Assembly: GCF_000297775.1 (NCBI RefSeq)
Contig: NZ_JH815518.1
Coordinates: 135,149 to 199,148 of the forward strand
Length of the DNA: 64,000 nt
From: Sutterella wadsworthensis 2_1_59BFAA
GTDB lineage: Bacteria; Pseudomonadota; Gammaproteobacteria; Burkholderiales; Burkholderiaceae_F
Reading direction: 5' to 3'
Position 1 is the first letter of the stretch. Each line of letters starts with the position of its first letter. Below the pieces are notes generated by a model. It was given only the letters and a program-made list of their open reading frames with translations. It ran no database searches and was not told where the DNA came from. Made by a program: the position numbers and the translations under genes. Shown here piece after piece: positions 27,131 through 36,665 of this stretch.

Positions 27131-27158
27131 GGGGCGGGGCTGATGCTCCGCCCCTTGT
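27131..27158 (+). terminator. glnS intrinsic terminator
   Basis: GGGGCGG (27131-27137) pairs with CCGCCCC (27148-27154) around GGCTGATGCT and is followed by TTGTTGT. It lies 27 bp after the glnS stop. Confidence 0.75.
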
Positions 27159-27193
27159 TGTCTCGGCACCTCGTGTTTTGTTCTGTTGACATC

Positions 27194-28288
27194 ATGAAAA
27201 CCAAACGTTTCAAAACATCTCTGACTGCCGTTTTGCTGGCTCTGGGGCTTTCATCCGCTGCGCCGATTCTCTCGGCTGAAGGCGGGGTCGCCGAGGCTTC
27301 TCAGACTGCGGAGCCCCGGGAATACGCTCTTGAGCGTCATACGCTTCACATGGGCACTCTCATCAACGCGAAACTCTTCGGTGCTACGCCGGAGGCTGTC
27401 AAGCATTACGCGATTGTCTTCGAGGACAAGGTGACGGACTATGACGATCTGATGTCAGTCCACAAGGATACCCCTCTCAATGAGGTCAATCGCCGCGCTG
27501 GCGAGCCCGTCGAAGTGCCTTGTGAAATCGCCGACATGACGAAGCAGGCGCTTGCCATTGCCGATGAGACGAACGGCGCCTTCGAGCCGATGATAGGCCC
27601 TGTCGTAAATCTCTGGAAGATCGGCTTCGGCGGCGAGCACGTGCCGTCCGATGAGGCCATTGCCGAGGCGGTGTCCAAGGTCGACCGCTCCAAGGTTCGC
27701 GTCTGGCGCGAGGGCGGGCGATGCATGATGCAGATCGCCAAGGGACAGAGCATCGACATGGGTGCCATTGCGAAGGGCTTCATCGGCCAGAGACTCTCCG
27801 ACATTCTCAAGCACGAAGGCATGACGCGTGGGGTTCTCGATCTCGGCGGCAACATCGTTGCCGTGGGCGAGAAGTCGGATGGCCGCCCCTGGCGCATCGG
27901 CATCCAGCATCCCGCGGAGTCCCGCGGCGGTTATTTCGCCGTGGCTTCGGTGAAGGATGAAAGCGTGATCACGTCAGGCGCCTACGAACGCTACTTCGAG
28001 GAGAACGGCAAGCGCTACTCCCATATTCTGGATCCGAAGACGGGGCGGCCTGCGAAGACCGACATTTCGTCCGTGACGATCATTGATCGCGACGGCGCGC
28101 GAGCGGACGCGCTTTGCACGGCCCTTTTTGCAATGGGCTGGGATCGAGCGGAGGCCTTCCTGCGCACCCATTCCGAGCTGAAGGCACTGGTGATGCACGC
28201 TGACATGAAGCAGGCGGTGATGACGCCTGCGGCGGCTTCGTCCGTGACGTCCGCCGATCCCTCGGTTAAACTCACCGTTTTGAAGTAA
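27194..28288 (+). CDS. apbE: FAD:protein FMN transferase
   Basis: A 364-residue periplasmic flavin transferase that attaches FMN to Thr of partner flavoproteins such as NqrB/NqrC or RnfG/RnfD. ATG 27194 starts a signal peptide (MKTKRFKTSLTAVLLALGLSS) ending near ILSAEG; no lipobox Cys is visible, so the enzyme looks secreted, not lipidated. Core motifs are HMGTLINAKLFG, GAFEPMIGPVVNLWKIG, SIDMGAIAKGFIG, VLDLGGNIVAVG, VITSGAYERYF and YSHILDPKTGRPA (metal/FAD site). No flavoprotein target is encoded nearby. The frame is open to 27143 but that part is the glnS terminator. It is 24 bp before dnaE. Confidence 0.94.
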   Translation: MKTKRFKTSLTAVLLALGLSSAAPILSAEGGVAEASQTAEPREYALERHTLHMGTLINAKLFGATPEAVKHYAIVFEDKVTDYDDLMSVHKDTPLNEVNRRAGEPVEVPCEIADMTKQALAIADETNGAFEPMIGPVVNLWKIGFGGEHVPSDEAIAEAVSKVDRSKVRVWREGGRCMMQIAKGQSIDMGAIAKGFIGQRLSDILKHEGMTRGVLDLGGNIVAVGEKSDGRPWRIGIQHPAESRGGYFAVASVKDESVITSGAYERYFEENGKRYSHILDPKTGRPAKTDISSVTIIDRDGARADALCTALFAMGWDRAEAFLRTHSELKALVMHADMKQAVMTPAAASSVTSADPSVKLTVLK

Positions 28289-28312
28289 CCCTGCAGAGCA
28301 TTGTTTTAGGTC

Positions 28313-31300
28313 ATGACTGAGCCCCGTTTCGTTCATCTTCGTCTTCACTCCGAGTATTCCGTCACGGACGGGCTCGTGCGCATCGACCCCGCCATTCACA
28401 AGACTCTTGAAATGGGCGGGGTGGCGCTCGGCATTACGGACCTGATGAACGTCTTCGGCGGCCTGCGCTTTTACACGCATGCGCTCTCTGCCGGTCTCAA
28501 GCCCATCCTTGGCTGCGACGTCAAGATCAAGAACAACAAGTTCCCCGACAATCCCTACAGGATGACGTTCTACTGCATGAACCACACGGGGTACCACTCC
28601 CTGTGCGTTCTGCTCACCAAGGCGTTTCTGGAGGGACAGGATCCGTATCGCGGTCAGATCTGTGACGACTGGCTTGATGTGCCCGGTGCCACGGACGGCC
28701 TCATCGCGCTGACGGGCGGCCCCAAGGGACGCCTGTCGCAGCTCATTGACACGGGCAGCGAGCGTCAGGCGGGCGGCATTGTCGGACGTTGGAAGAAGCT
28801 CTTTCCGAACCGTCTCTACATCGAACTCCAGCGTGCCAACAGACCGAAGGACGAAAATCAGAATGCCTTCCTCGTGACGGTGGCCTCCAGATTTGACGTT
28901 CCGGTTGTGGCGACTCATCCCGTTCAGTTCCTCGAGCCGCAGGACTTCGAGGCGCACGAAGTGCGCTGCTGTATTGCGGGCGGCTTCACGATCACCGACC
29001 CCCGTCGCGACAAGAGCTATACGCGCGAGCAGTACCTGAAGAGCGAGGAGCAGATGTGCGAGCTCTTCAAGGACGTTCCGAGCGCGCTGGCCAATTCCGT
29101 CATCATCGCGAAGCGCTGCAATCTTGACGGGGTGCTTTCGAAACCGCAGCTGCCGCTCTTCCCGACGCCGGACGGCATGAGTCTGGACGACTACATGGAC
29201 CATCTCTCCCGTGAGGGTCTGGAGAAGCGTCTGGCCTTCCTTTATGACGACGAGAAGGTGAGGGATGCCAAGCGCCCTGAATACGTGGAGCGCCTTGACT
29301 ATGAGCTCGGCATCATCAAGAAGATGCAGTTTCCGGGCTACTTCCTCATCGTTCAGGACTTCATCAACTGGTCGAAGACCCACGGCGTGCCCGTGGGCCC
29401 AGGACGAGGTTCGGGCGCAGGTTCGCTTGTCGCCTATTCGCTCGGCATTACGGACCTTGATCCGCTCAAGTTCGACCTTCTGTTCGAACGCTTCCTGAAT
29501 CCTGAGCGCGTGTCCATGCCTGACTTTGACGTGGACTTCTGCCAGTACAACCGCGACCGCACGATCGAATACGTGAAGGAGACGTACGGTGCGGACGCCG
29601 TGAGTCAGATCGCGACCTTCGGCACGCTGGGTGCCAAGGCCGTCGTGCGTGACGTTGCACGCGTGCTCAACGTCCCCTTCTCGAAGGCGGACCGTCTGGC
29701 CAAGCTCATTCCGATGCAGCCCGGCAAGAACGTCACGCTTGATGATGCCATCAAGGAGGTGCCCGAGTTCCGCGAGGCGATTGAGAGCGACGACGAGTAC
29801 AAGGAACTCATGCGTGTGGCCAAGGGGCTTGAGGGCATCACCCGCAACCTCGGCATGCACGCGGGCGGCGTGCTGATCGCTCCGGGGGCGCTTACGGATT
29901 TCTGTCCGCTCTACAACTCCGATGGCGCTCCCGAAAATACGATCAGCCAGTTCGACAAGAAGGACGTGGAGAATGTCGGTCTCGTGAAGTTCGACTTCCT
30001 GGGGCTTACGACGCTCTCCATCCTTGCGAAGTGCAAGGAGTACATCGACAAGCTCTATCCCGAAAGGGAATTCGAGTTGGAGCGCATTCCCGTCACAGAC
30101 GAGGAGACCTACCGCTGCTTCCAGAACGCCAATACGGCCGCCGTTTTCCAGTTTGAATCGGAAGGCATGCGTCAGCTGCTGCGTCAGGCGCGTCCCGACC
30201 GTCTCGAGGATCTGGTGGCCTTGAACGCACTTTATCGCCCTGGCCCGATGGACCTGATTCCGTCCTTCATCGCCCGAAAGTTCGGGCGGGAGAAGGTGGA
30301 GTATTTGGACGAGCGCATGGCGCCCGTGCTTTCCGAAACCTACGGCATCATGGTGTATCAGGAACAGGTGATGCGTGTGGCCCAGGTGGTGGGCGGTTAT
30401 TCGCTGGGCGGCGCCGACCTTCTGCGCCGCGCCATGGGCAAGAAGAACGTCGAGGAGATGAAGCGCCAGCGTGCGGTCTTCGTGAAGGGCGCAGGCGAGC
30501 GCGGCGTGAAGGAGTCGGTTGCAACCGAAATCTTCAACCTGATGGAAAAGTTCGCGGGTTACGGCTTCAACAAGTCGCATGCTGCGGCCTATTCCTATGT
30601 CGCCTATCAGACGGCCTACCTCAAGACGCACTTCACGTCCTGCTTCATGGCGGCCAACCTCTGCATGGTGATGGACCAGGGCGACAAGATGAAGGCGCTT
30701 CTGGATGATGCCCGTGCCAATGGCATCGAAATTCTGCCGCCCGACATCAACCTCTCCGACTGGTTCTTCACGGCGCCCGACGAAAAGCACATTCGCTTCG
30801 GTCTTGGCGGCGTCAAGGGACTGGGCAGGCAGCAGGTTGAGGACATGATGGCGACTCGCATCAAGGACGGCCCCTTCACCGACCTGTTCGACGTGACGGC
30901 GCGTGTTTCGGGCTTGAATTCCCGCAACCTCGAGGGACTCATTCGTGTGGGCGCCTTTGACTCGCTCAATCCTGACCGAGGCTTCCTGTTCGGAAACGTT
31001 TCGCAGGCCATGACGGCCGGTCAGGCTGTGGCGGCCAGCGAGGGGCAGGACAGCCTCTTTGCAGACGATGTGCAGGTCAAGCGCATCGTCAACTGGGTGG
31101 AGGCGCCGTCCTGGTCCGAACGCCGAAAGCTCAAGGAAGAGAAGGGGGCACTCGGCTTCTGGCTTTCCGGTCATCCGTACGAGCTCTATCAGCACGAGGT
31201 GGCTCACTATACGTCGCTGGCCCTCGGACAGATTCAGCCGAGCCGCGACAGCGTGAAGCTGGCGGGCGTGGTCACGAACGTTCGTGTCGTCCAGGGCAAG

Positions 31301-31741
31301 CGCGGTCGCATGGGTGTCGTTCAGCTCGACGACGGCACGGCAGTGCTGGAGGTGGTCTGCTTCTCCGAAGCTTGGGAGAAGCTCAAGAACAAGTTTGCGT
31401 CGGACGATGTCGTCTGCATCGAGGGGCGCGTTCGCTATGACGAGTTCAGCAAGCGCATGTCGGTCAATGTGGAGAACGCCATGTCGCTTGATGAATTCCG
31501 CTCCATGGCGGCGTCCTGCCTGCGTGTGGACATTGACGGTCGCGTCAAGCATGACGTCAGGCGCATCGAGAGCATTCTGAGGGGATCGGAACGCGATACG
31601 GGCGTGACGGTGGCGCTTGACATTCGTACAAAGAAGGCGAGCGGCCGCATGTATCTGCCCTTTACGGTCGGCAATGTGGATGAACTGCGAATGGAACTTC
31701 GCAACAGCGGCGAAGTTACGGGCACGGAAATCGAATACTGA
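28313..31741 (+). CDS. dnaE: DNA polymerase III alpha subunit
   Basis: A 1142-residue replicative polymerase. The N-terminal PHP domain starts RFVHLRLHSEYSVTDG and carries GITDLMNVFGG. The palm has GPGRGSGAGSLVAYSLGIT and PDFDVDFCQYNRD (two catalytic Asp near residue 404), followed by LGMHAGGVLIAPG and the fingers segment NALYRPGPMDLIPSF. The tandem HhH region includes GFNKSHAAAYSYVAYQTAYL. The OB-fold (KLAGVVTNVRVVQGKRGRMG) and the C-terminal tau-binding region end at EVTGTEIEY. Length is usual for DnaE1. A long antisense open frame across this gene is a codon-bias shadow. Confidence 0.97.
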   Translation: MTEPRFVHLRLHSEYSVTDGLVRIDPAIHKTLEMGGVALGITDLMNVFGGLRFYTHALSAGLKPILGCDVKIKNNKFPDNPYRMTFYCMNHTGYHSLCVLLTKAFLEGQDPYRGQICDDWLDVPGATDGLIALTGGPKGRLSQLIDTGSERQAGGIVGRWKKLFPNRLYIELQRANRPKDENQNAFLVTVASRFDVPVVATHPVQFLEPQDFEAHEVRCCIAGGFTITDPRRDKSYTREQYLKSEEQMCELFKDVPSALANSVIIAKRCNLDGVLSKPQLPLFPTPDGMSLDDYMDHLSREGLEKRLAFLYDDEKVRDAKRPEYVERLDYELGIIKKMQFPGYFLIVQDFINWSKTHGVPVGPGRGSGAGSLVAYSLGITDLDPLKFDLLFERFLNPERVSMPDFDVDFCQYNRDRTIEYVKETYGADAVSQIATFGTLGAKAVVRDVARVLNVPFSKADRLAKLIPMQPGKNVTLDDAIKEVPEFREAIESDDEYKELMRVAKGLEGITRNLGMHAGGVLIAPGALTDFCPLYNSDGAPENTISQFDKKDVENVGLVKFDFLGLTTLSILAKCKEYIDKLYPEREFELERIPVTDEETYRCFQNANTAAVFQFESEGMRQLLRQARPDRLEDLVALNALYRPGPMDLIPSFIARKFGREKVEYLDERMAPVLSETYGIMVYQEQVMRVAQVVGGYSLGGADLLRRAMGKKNVEEMKRQRAVFVKGAGERGVKESVATEIFNLMEKFAGYGFNKSHAAAYSYVAYQTAYLKTHFTSCFMAANLCMVMDQGDKMKALLDDARANGIEILPPDINLSDWFFTAPDEKHIRFGLGGVKGLGRQQVEDMMATRIKDGPFTDLFDVTARVSGLNSRNLEGLIRVGAFDSLNPDRGFLFGNVSQAMTAGQAVAASEGQDSLFADDVQVKRIVNWVEAPSWSERRKLKEEKGALGFWLSGHPYELYQHEVAHYTSLALGQIQPSRDSVKLAGVVTNVRVVQGKRGRMGVVQLDDGTAVLEVVCFSEAWEKLKNKFASDDVVCIEGRVRYDEFSKRMSVNVENAMSLDEFRSMAASCLRVDIDGRVKHDVRRIESILRGSERDTGVTVALDIRTKKASGRMYLPFTVGNVDELRMELRNSGEVTGTEIEY

Positions 31742-31751
31742 CGGCTGAAAT

Positions 31752-31787
31752 GAAAAAAATCCCGCACGGCGAAACCGTGCGGGATTT
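31752..31787 (-). terminator. Terminator of the Pro-Arg-His tRNA cluster
   Basis: AAATCCCGCACGG pairs with CCGTGCGGGATTT (31757-31787), a 13-bp perfect stem. On the minus strand it runs into a T-tract (31756-31752), ending the tRNA cluster. On the plus strand the sequence after it is TTTGTTCTG, so it may also stop dnaE transcripts. Confidence 0.85.
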
Positions 31788-31791
31788 GTTC

Positions 31792-31868
31792 TGGGGTGGG
31801 AAATGGGACTCGAACCCACGACAACCGGAATCACAATCCGGGACTCTACCAACTGAGCTATTCCCACC
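31792..31868 (-). tRNA. tRNA-His (GTG)
   Basis: A 77-nt cloverleaf including encoded CCA and the histidine-specific extra G at -1, which pairs with C73. The acceptor starts GGTGGGAA, the anticodon stem CCGGA/TCCGG carries loop TTGTGAT (anticodon GTG), and the T arm is GTGGGTTCGAGTCCCAT. It is the last gene of the three-tRNA cluster. Confidence 0.96.
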
Positions 31869-31883
31869 AGAATTCGAATTTTG

Positions 31884-31960
31884 TGGCCTGCCCGGCAGGG
31901 ATCGAACCTGCGACCACCTGCTTAGAAGGCAGGTGCTCTATCCAACTGAGCTACGGGCAG
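31884..31960 (-). tRNA. tRNA-Arg (TCT)
   Basis: A 77-nt cloverleaf with CCA. The acceptor strands CTGCCCG and CGGGCAG pair fully. The anticodon stem CCTGC/GCAGG has loop CTTCTAA, giving anticodon TCT (reads AGA). The T arm is GCAGGTTCGATCCCTGC. It is the middle gene of the cluster. Confidence 0.96.
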
Positions 31961-31990
31961 ATCGATTGGTGTCCATGCATGTCTGGAAAC

Positions 31991-32067
31991 TGGTCGGGGT
32001 GAAGAGATTCGAACTCCCGACATCCTGCTCCCAAAGCAGGCGCGCTACCAGACTGCGCTACACCCCG
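31991..32067 (-). tRNA. tRNA-Pro (TGG)
   Basis: A 77-nt cloverleaf with CCA. The acceptor is CGGGGTG/CACCCCG, the D arm GCGCAGTCTGGTAGCGC, and the anticodon stem CCTGC/GCAGG with loop TTTGGGA, giving anticodon TGG. It is the first gene of the cluster; the Pro, Arg, His grouping resembles the argX-hisR-leuT-proM cluster of enterobacteria. Confidence 0.96.
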
Positions 32068-32079
32068 GGTAGAAGTCGA

Positions 32080-32107
32080 ATTCTACACGAAAAAAGAAAA
32101 AATGCAA
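32080..32107 (-). promoter_or_regulatory. Sigma-70 promoter of the tRNA cluster
   Basis: TTGCAT (-35, 32107-32102), a T-rich 16-bp spacer, and TAGAAT (-10, 32085-32080). The start is predicted near 32073, a few bases before tRNA-Pro. Confidence 0.8.
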
Positions 32108-32278
32108 CAGGAAAAAAACAGCGGGCCTGCCGGTCCTGTTCAAGGGGCTGGACTTCTCATCGTCAGGGTTCCCGCTCGGTCTGCGGACCCGCTGGGTGCA
32201 GTGTGCGGCATCTGCTAAAACGGTACAATGACGCGTAGGAGACTCTCTCCTCTTTTTATAGGAAAAAAGGGACAAACA

Positions 32279-33715
32279 ATGACGCAAGAACACGACAACT
32301 CCAACGATCCGCTGCATGCCAAGAAGAAGGCCTGGTCCGGCCGCTTCTCGGAACCCGTGGATGCTTTTGTGCTTCGCTATACGGCCAGCGTCGACTTTGA
32401 CAAGCGCATGGCCATGGCCGACATCGACGGCTCGTTGGCTCATGCGGCCATGCTCGCCAAGGTTGGCGTGATCACCGAACAGGACCTCGCCGACATCCGT
32501 CGCGGCATGGCTCAGATCCGTGAGGAAATCACCTCCGGCGCCTTCGAATGGCAGCTTGAGCTCGAAGATGTGCATCTCAATATTGAGGCTCGTCTGACGG
32601 CTCTCATCGGCGACGCCGGCAAGCGTCTGCACACCGGTCGCTCCCGCAACGACCAGGTGGCCACCGACATCCGTCTGTATCTGCGCAGTGAAATCGACGT
32701 GATCGTCGCCCGCCTCGAACACCTTCAGGAAGTCATGGTGCATCAGGCCAAGCAGCACGCTGGCCTCATCATGCCGGGCTTCACCCACATGCAGGTCGCC
32801 CAGCCCGTGACCTTCGGTCACCACATGCTGGCTTATGTTGAAATGTTTGAGCGTGACCGTGAGCGCATGCTTGACCTTCGTCGTCGCGTCAACCGTAGCC
32901 CGCTTGGTGCCGCCGCTCTGGCCGGCACGACCTATCCGATCGACCGCGAGTACTCCGCAAGCCTGCTCGGCTTCGAAGCTGTTGCCCAGAATTCGCTCGA
33001 CGCCGTTTCTGACCGCGACTTCGCCATCGAATTCTGCTCGGCCGCCGCCGTTCTGATGATGCACATCTCCCGTCTCTCCGAAGAGCTTGTGATCTGGATG
33101 AGCCAGCGCTTCGCCTTCATCAAGCTTCCCGACCGGTTCACGACGGGCAGCTCGATCATGCCGCAGAAGAAGAATCCTGACGTTCCTGAAACGGCTCGCG
33201 GCAAGGCCGGTCGCGTCTACGGCGACCTGATCGCCATGCTGACCCTCATGAAGGGCACGCCGCTTGCCTACAACAAGGACTTTCAGGAAGACAAGGAACC
33301 CGTGTTTGATGCGATCGACACGGTCAAGGACACGCTCCGTGCCTTCTGCGACATGATGGCCGGCGTCGAACCGCAGGCCGATGCCATGCATCACGCTGCT
33401 CAGGCCGGCTATCCGACGGCCACCGACCTTGCCGACTACCTCGTCCGTCACGGCACGCCGTTCCGTACGGCCCATGACATCGTCGGTCAGACGGTTCGCG
33501 CCGCCTCCGAACGCGGCTGTGGTCTTGAAGACCTTCCGCTCGATGTGCTCAAGAGCTTCAGTCCCGCGATTGAAGAGGACGTCTACGAAGTCCTCAAGCT
33601 CGAAGGCTCCGTCAACGCTCGCAACCATCTCGGCGGCACCGCTCCCGCTCAGGTTGCGAAGCAGGTCGAACGCTGGGAGGCGATCATCTCCGAGCGCGCC
33701 GCCAAGGCTGCCTGA
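32279..33715 (+). CDS. argH: Argininosuccinate lyase
   Basis: A 478-residue member of the fumarase/aspartase superfamily that splits argininosuccinate to arginine and fumarate, the last step of arginine synthesis. [23 protein letters not shown] is the typical N-terminus. Conserved region 1 is [12 protein letters not shown], region 2 [18 protein letters not shown], and the superfamily signature [15 protein letters not shown] contains the catalytic Ser. ATG 32279 has AAAAAAGGGA upstream. The frame reaches back to 32228, but that segment holds a TACAAT -10 (32224-32229). A terminator pair follows. Confidence 0.97.
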   Translation: MTQEHDNSNDPLHAKKKAWSGRFSEPVDAFVLRYTASVDFDKRMAMADIDGSLAHAAMLAKVGVITEQDLADIRRGMAQIREEITSGAFEWQLELEDVHLNIEARLTALIGDAGKRLHTGRSRNDQVATDIRLYLRSEIDVIVARLEHLQEVMVHQAKQHAGLIMPGFTHMQVAQPVTFGHHMLAYVEMFERDRERMLDLRRRVNRSPLGAAALAGTTYPIDREYSASLLGFEAVAQNSLDAVSDRDFAIEFCSAAAVLMMHISRLSEELVIWMSQRFAFIKLPDRFTTGSSIMPQKKNPDVPETARGKAGRVYGDLIAMLTLMKGTPLAYNKDFQEDKEPVFDAIDTVKDTLRAFCDMMAGVEPQADAMHHAAQAGYPTATDLADYLVRHGTPFRTAHDIVGQTVRAASERGCGLEDLPLDVLKSFSPAIEEDVYEVLKLEGSVNARNHLGGTAPAQVAKQVERWEAIISERAAKAA

Positions 33716-33727
33716 GCCTGAAAGCAA

Positions 33728-33800
33728 GGATGCCCAAGGGCTGACCGGGTTTTAGTCCGGGGCATCCCCCAAAGAAGAGCCCGAAGTTTCGGGCTCTTCT
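33728..33800 (+). terminator. Two consecutive hairpins after argH
   Basis: The first stem, GGATGCCC/GGGGCATCC (33728-33767), encloses a small CCGG/CCGG stem. The second, AGAAGAGCCCGAA-GTTT-CGGGCTCTTCT (33773-33800), is a strong 11-bp stem followed by GTTCTCTC. The second is probably the argH terminator; the role of the first is unclear. A GCGTC-GCAA-GACGC tetraloop hairpin follows at 33811-33824. Confidence 0.65.
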
Positions 33801-33889
33801 GTTCTCTCGGCGTCGCAAGACGCAATACCCGGAACGCATGCCCCGACGGTGCCGGTGTTCCTCAACCATTCGCACAGCAAGTAATCAGC

Positions 33890-35395
33890 ATGGAAGACTT
33901 CATCCACACCTTGAACGCCGTCATCTGGTCGCCCGCTCTGGTGGCCTTTTGTCTGGGCGCTGGTCTGTTTTTCTCAATCAGATCCCGTTTTGTTCAGCTT
34001 CGCCTGATCCCCGAAATGTGGCGCCTTCTTTTTCAGAAGAAGGAGGACGAGATCGGCCTCTCCAGCTTTCAGGCACTTTCTCTGACACTCGCAGGTCGTG
34101 TCGGTACAGGCAACATCGCAGGCGTGGCGACGGCCATCTGCTTTGGCGGTCCCGGCGCGCTTTTCTGGATGTGGGTGGTGGCCTTTCTGGGAGCGTCATC
34201 CGCCTTTGTGGAGTCGACGCTCGGTCAGATCTACAAGGAGCGCATTGAGGGCCAGTATCGCGGCGGCCCCGCCTTTTACATTGAACGAGGCCTGAAGCTC
34301 AAGGCCTATGCCTGGGCGTTCGCGATCGTTACGATTCTTGCTTCGTGCTTCTTCTGCCCCGGCGTGCAGAGCAATTCGATCGCGCTTGCCTGGAACGAGG
34401 CCTTTGGTCTTGATGCTGAAGTGACGGCTGCCATCGTTGCCTCCATCACCTGCTTTGTGATTGTCGGTGGTCTGCGTCGCATCGCCACCTTTACGTCCTG
34501 GGTCGTGCCCTTCATGGCTCAGGCCTACATCGTCGTAGCGCTCATCATCGTCGGTGTCAACTGGGAGCAGATTCCTGCCGTGATGACGCTGATTGTCAAC
34601 AGTGCCTTCGGTTTTGACTCCCTGACGGGCGGCATGCTGGGTGCTGCGATTGCCTGGGGCGTCAAGCGCGGCATCTATTCCAACGAGGCAGGTCAGGGTA
34701 CGGGCCCGCACGCTTCGTCGGCAGCAGCTGTTTCTCACCCGGCCAAGCAGGGGCTTGTGCAGGCCTTCTCGGTCTACATCGACACACTTTTCGTCTGTTC
34801 GGCCACTGGCTTCATGATCCTGATGACGGGCTGCTACAACATGCAGGCTCCTGACGGCTCCATGATCTTTGAAGGTCTCAAGGGTGTCGAAGCCGGGCCT
34901 GTGTATACGCAGGCGGCCATTGATCAGCTGATGCCCGGCTGGGGCGGTCCCTTCATCGCCATCACGATTTTCTTTTTTGCCTTCACGACGATTCTTGGTT
35001 ACTACTATATGGCCGAGACGAACATGGCCTATCTCAACCGCTACATCAGGAAGCCCGTGCTCATGTCGGCCTGCAAGGCGATCTTCATCGGCACGGTTGC
35101 CTTTGGCGCCATCAATTCGTCCACGCTCATCTGGACCATGGCGGACGTGGGTGTCGGTACGATGGCGTGGCTCAACCTCATTGCCATCATGCTTTTGCAA
35201 AAGCCCGCCTTCATTGCGCTTAAGGACTACGAGCGCCAGCTTAAGGACGGGCTCAATCCCGTGTTCCATCCCGAGCAGCTCGGCATTGCCAATGCGACCT
35301 ACTGGGAAGGCAATCGCGCCGAAGACAATCTGGCCGTGGAGGAAGAGTCTGGTGTGGACAACTTGACAGGGCTGGACCCCAAGAACCCGGTTTGA
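33890..35395 (+). CDS. Alanine/glycine:cation symporter (AGCS) family protein
   Basis: A 501-residue inner-membrane transporter with about ten or eleven hydrophobic helices. It imports alanine or glycine with Na+ or H+. The family signatures are SLTLAGRVGTGNIAGVATAI near residue 62, with the GTGNIAG substrate/Na+ loop, and WGVKRGIYSNEAGQGTGPHASSAA near 260. YYYMAETNMAYL near 368 is also typical. The C-terminal 50 residues are hydrophilic and cytoplasmic (YWEGNRAEDNLAVEEESG). ATG 33890 has no strong Shine-Dalgarno sequence (CAGCAAGTAATCAGC). No glycine riboswitch was found upstream. Confidence 0.92.
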   Translation: MEDFIHTLNAVIWSPALVAFCLGAGLFFSIRSRFVQLRLIPEMWRLLFQKKEDEIGLSSFQALSLTLAGRVGTGNIAGVATAICFGGPGALFWMWVVAFLGASSAFVESTLGQIYKERIEGQYRGGPAFYIERGLKLKAYAWAFAIVTILASCFFCPGVQSNSIALAWNEAFGLDAEVTAAIVASITCFVIVGGLRRIATFTSWVVPFMAQAYIVVALIIVGVNWEQIPAVMTLIVNSAFGFDSLTGGMLGAAIAWGVKRGIYSNEAGQGTGPHASSAAAVSHPAKQGLVQAFSVYIDTLFVCSATGFMILMTGCYNMQAPDGSMIFEGLKGVEAGPVYTQAAIDQLMPGWGGPFIAITIFFFAFTTILGYYYMAETNMAYLNRYIRKPVLMSACKAIFIGTVAFGAINSSTLIWTMADVGVGTMAWLNLIAIMLLQKPAFIALKDYERQLKDGLNPVFHPEQLGIANATYWEGNRAEDNLAVEEESGVDNLTGLDPKNPV

Positions 35396-35403
35396 GTTTG
35401 AGG

Positions 35404-35466
35404 CGGATGCTTTTGTACTGATCTTCTCGAGGTGGTTGAGTGATTTCAGCCATGGAAAGGCATCCG
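35404..35466 (+). repeat. Long-loop inverted repeat after the AGCS gene
   Basis: CGGATGCTTTT (35404-35414) is the inverse of AAAGGCATCCG (35456-35466) apart from one bulge, with about 41 bp between the arms. TCCTTGTGTT follows. It may act as a terminator for the symporter gene or mark the edge of the glycosyltransferase patch that starts here. Confidence 0.4.
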
Positions 35467-35528
35467 TCCTTGTGTTCTAATGAGCAATGACTATTTCCTC
35501 ATTTGAAAGACGTCAGGAGAGACGACTG

Positions 35529-36572
35529 ATGAAGAAGATACTGGTCATCAATTTCCGTTATTTCGGTGATGCGCTGATTTCGGCCTCACTGTCCGTACGC
35601 ATCCGTGAGCTTTGGCCGGATGCACACATCACGTATCTTGTGTTTGACAGCGTTGAAGGGGTGCTCGAAGGCATTGAAACAATCGATGAGATTCTGACTG
35701 TGCCGGAGCGGCCTGATAAATGGGAGCAGTTCCGGTGGATGGCTGCTCATTGGAATGATTATGACCTGGCGTTTGTAACGCAAACCGGTACCAGGCCGGG
35801 ACTCTACGGCTTTTTCATGGCTAGGGAGCGCATCGGTTTTACGCCGGGGTTCACCAAGCGCAACTGGTGGAAAAAGCTGCTTCTCACGAAACATGTGCAG
35901 GAGGTTTCTGGACCGAAGATCCTTCAGTTTGATTCGCTTCTTACGGCAACAGGAGCCGAGCCCGCAAAGGCTCCTTATGTGCCGCAACCGCATGCACAGT
36001 TGCCCGCTGAGGCTTGTTTTGACAGGCCGTACGTAGTAGTGCATCCCATGCCGCGATATGCCTACAAGGCTTGGTCTTCGAATAATTGGAGTGCTCTTGT
36101 CAGGCGTTTGAACGACGCGGGTGTGAAGGTTGTTTTGACGGGAGGAAACAATGCAAGTGAACTGGCGGCAATTCGGGACATTGTTCCTGAGGGAGCCGAC
36201 GCTGTCATTCTTGCGGGGAAATTGAGCTTTGGCCAGACAGCGGAACTGATAGCACGCTCGAAGGGGTTTGTTGGACCCGATACGGGTACTACGCATGTGG
36301 CTTCGTCTACGGGGGTGCCTATTGTTACGCTGTTCGGACCTAGCGATCCTACAGCATGGGGGCCTTGGGGCAGGGGGCAGACAAAGCCATTTGATTCTCG
36401 GAATGACGGCGTGCCACAGCGGCGAGGCAATGTCATCCTTCTCAAAAAACACTGCAAGTGTCAGGGGGGAATGGGTTGCCTAAATCGTCGTGACAGTCAT
36501 TCGGATTGCCTGAATGAACTGACGGTAGATGAAGTCTGGGACGCTCTGAAGGAGCTTGAGGTAGTGGCTTAA
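35529..36572 (+). CDS. Family 9 glycosyltransferase (LPS heptosyltransferase, RfaQ-like)
   Basis: A 347-residue GT-B enzyme. MKKILVINFRYFGDALISASLSVRIR is the heptosyltransferase N-terminus (R-x-G-D). PYVVVHPMPRYAYKAWS aligns with the usual VHPGAR/KxW segment, and LIARSKGFVGPDTGTTHVASSTGVPIVTLFGPSDPTAWGPWG is the donor-binding C-terminal motif. A Cys-rich tail (KKHCKCQGGMGCLNRRDSHSDCL) is typical of RfaQ/WaaQ-type proteins. It probably adds heptose to the LPS core. ATG 35529 has AGGAGAG upstream and is better than 35487. Its base composition is lower in GC than its neighbours. Confidence 0.88.
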   Translation: MKKILVINFRYFGDALISASLSVRIRELWPDAHITYLVFDSVEGVLEGIETIDEILTVPERPDKWEQFRWMAAHWNDYDLAFVTQTGTRPGLYGFFMARERIGFTPGFTKRNWWKKLLLTKHVQEVSGPKILQFDSLLTATGAEPAKAPYVPQPHAQLPAEACFDRPYVVVHPMPRYAYKAWSSNNWSALVRRLNDAGVKVVLTGGNNASELAAIRDIVPEGADAVILAGKLSFGQTAELIARSKGFVGPDTGTTHVASSTGVPIVTLFGPSDPTAWGPWGRGQTKPFDSRNDGVPQRRGNVILLKKHCKCQGGMGCLNRRDSHSDCLNELTVDEVWDALKELEVVA

Positions 36573-36665
36573 GCAGGCTGTTTTACTTCACTTTGAGAGG
36601 TGAGAAGAAAGAAAAGGCGATTCAGAGTCTTGGATTATGGAGTGTTTGGAGTGGGTGATCGTCAC

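Noticed and set aside
27974-31867. 1297-codon open frame antisense to dnaE
   Set aside because: dnaE is unmistakable on the other strand. The antisense frame arises from strongly GC-biased codon use and gives low-complexity His/Arg/Val-rich sequence with no family motif.
31743-32238. Plus-strand 162-codon frame over the tRNA cluster
   Set aside because: It reads through three tRNA genes and a terminator; there is no coding signal.
33716-33889. Glycine riboswitch upstream of the AGCS symporter
   Set aside because: Neither the conserved glycine-aptamer core nor a tandem arrangement is present; the hairpins there are terminator-like.
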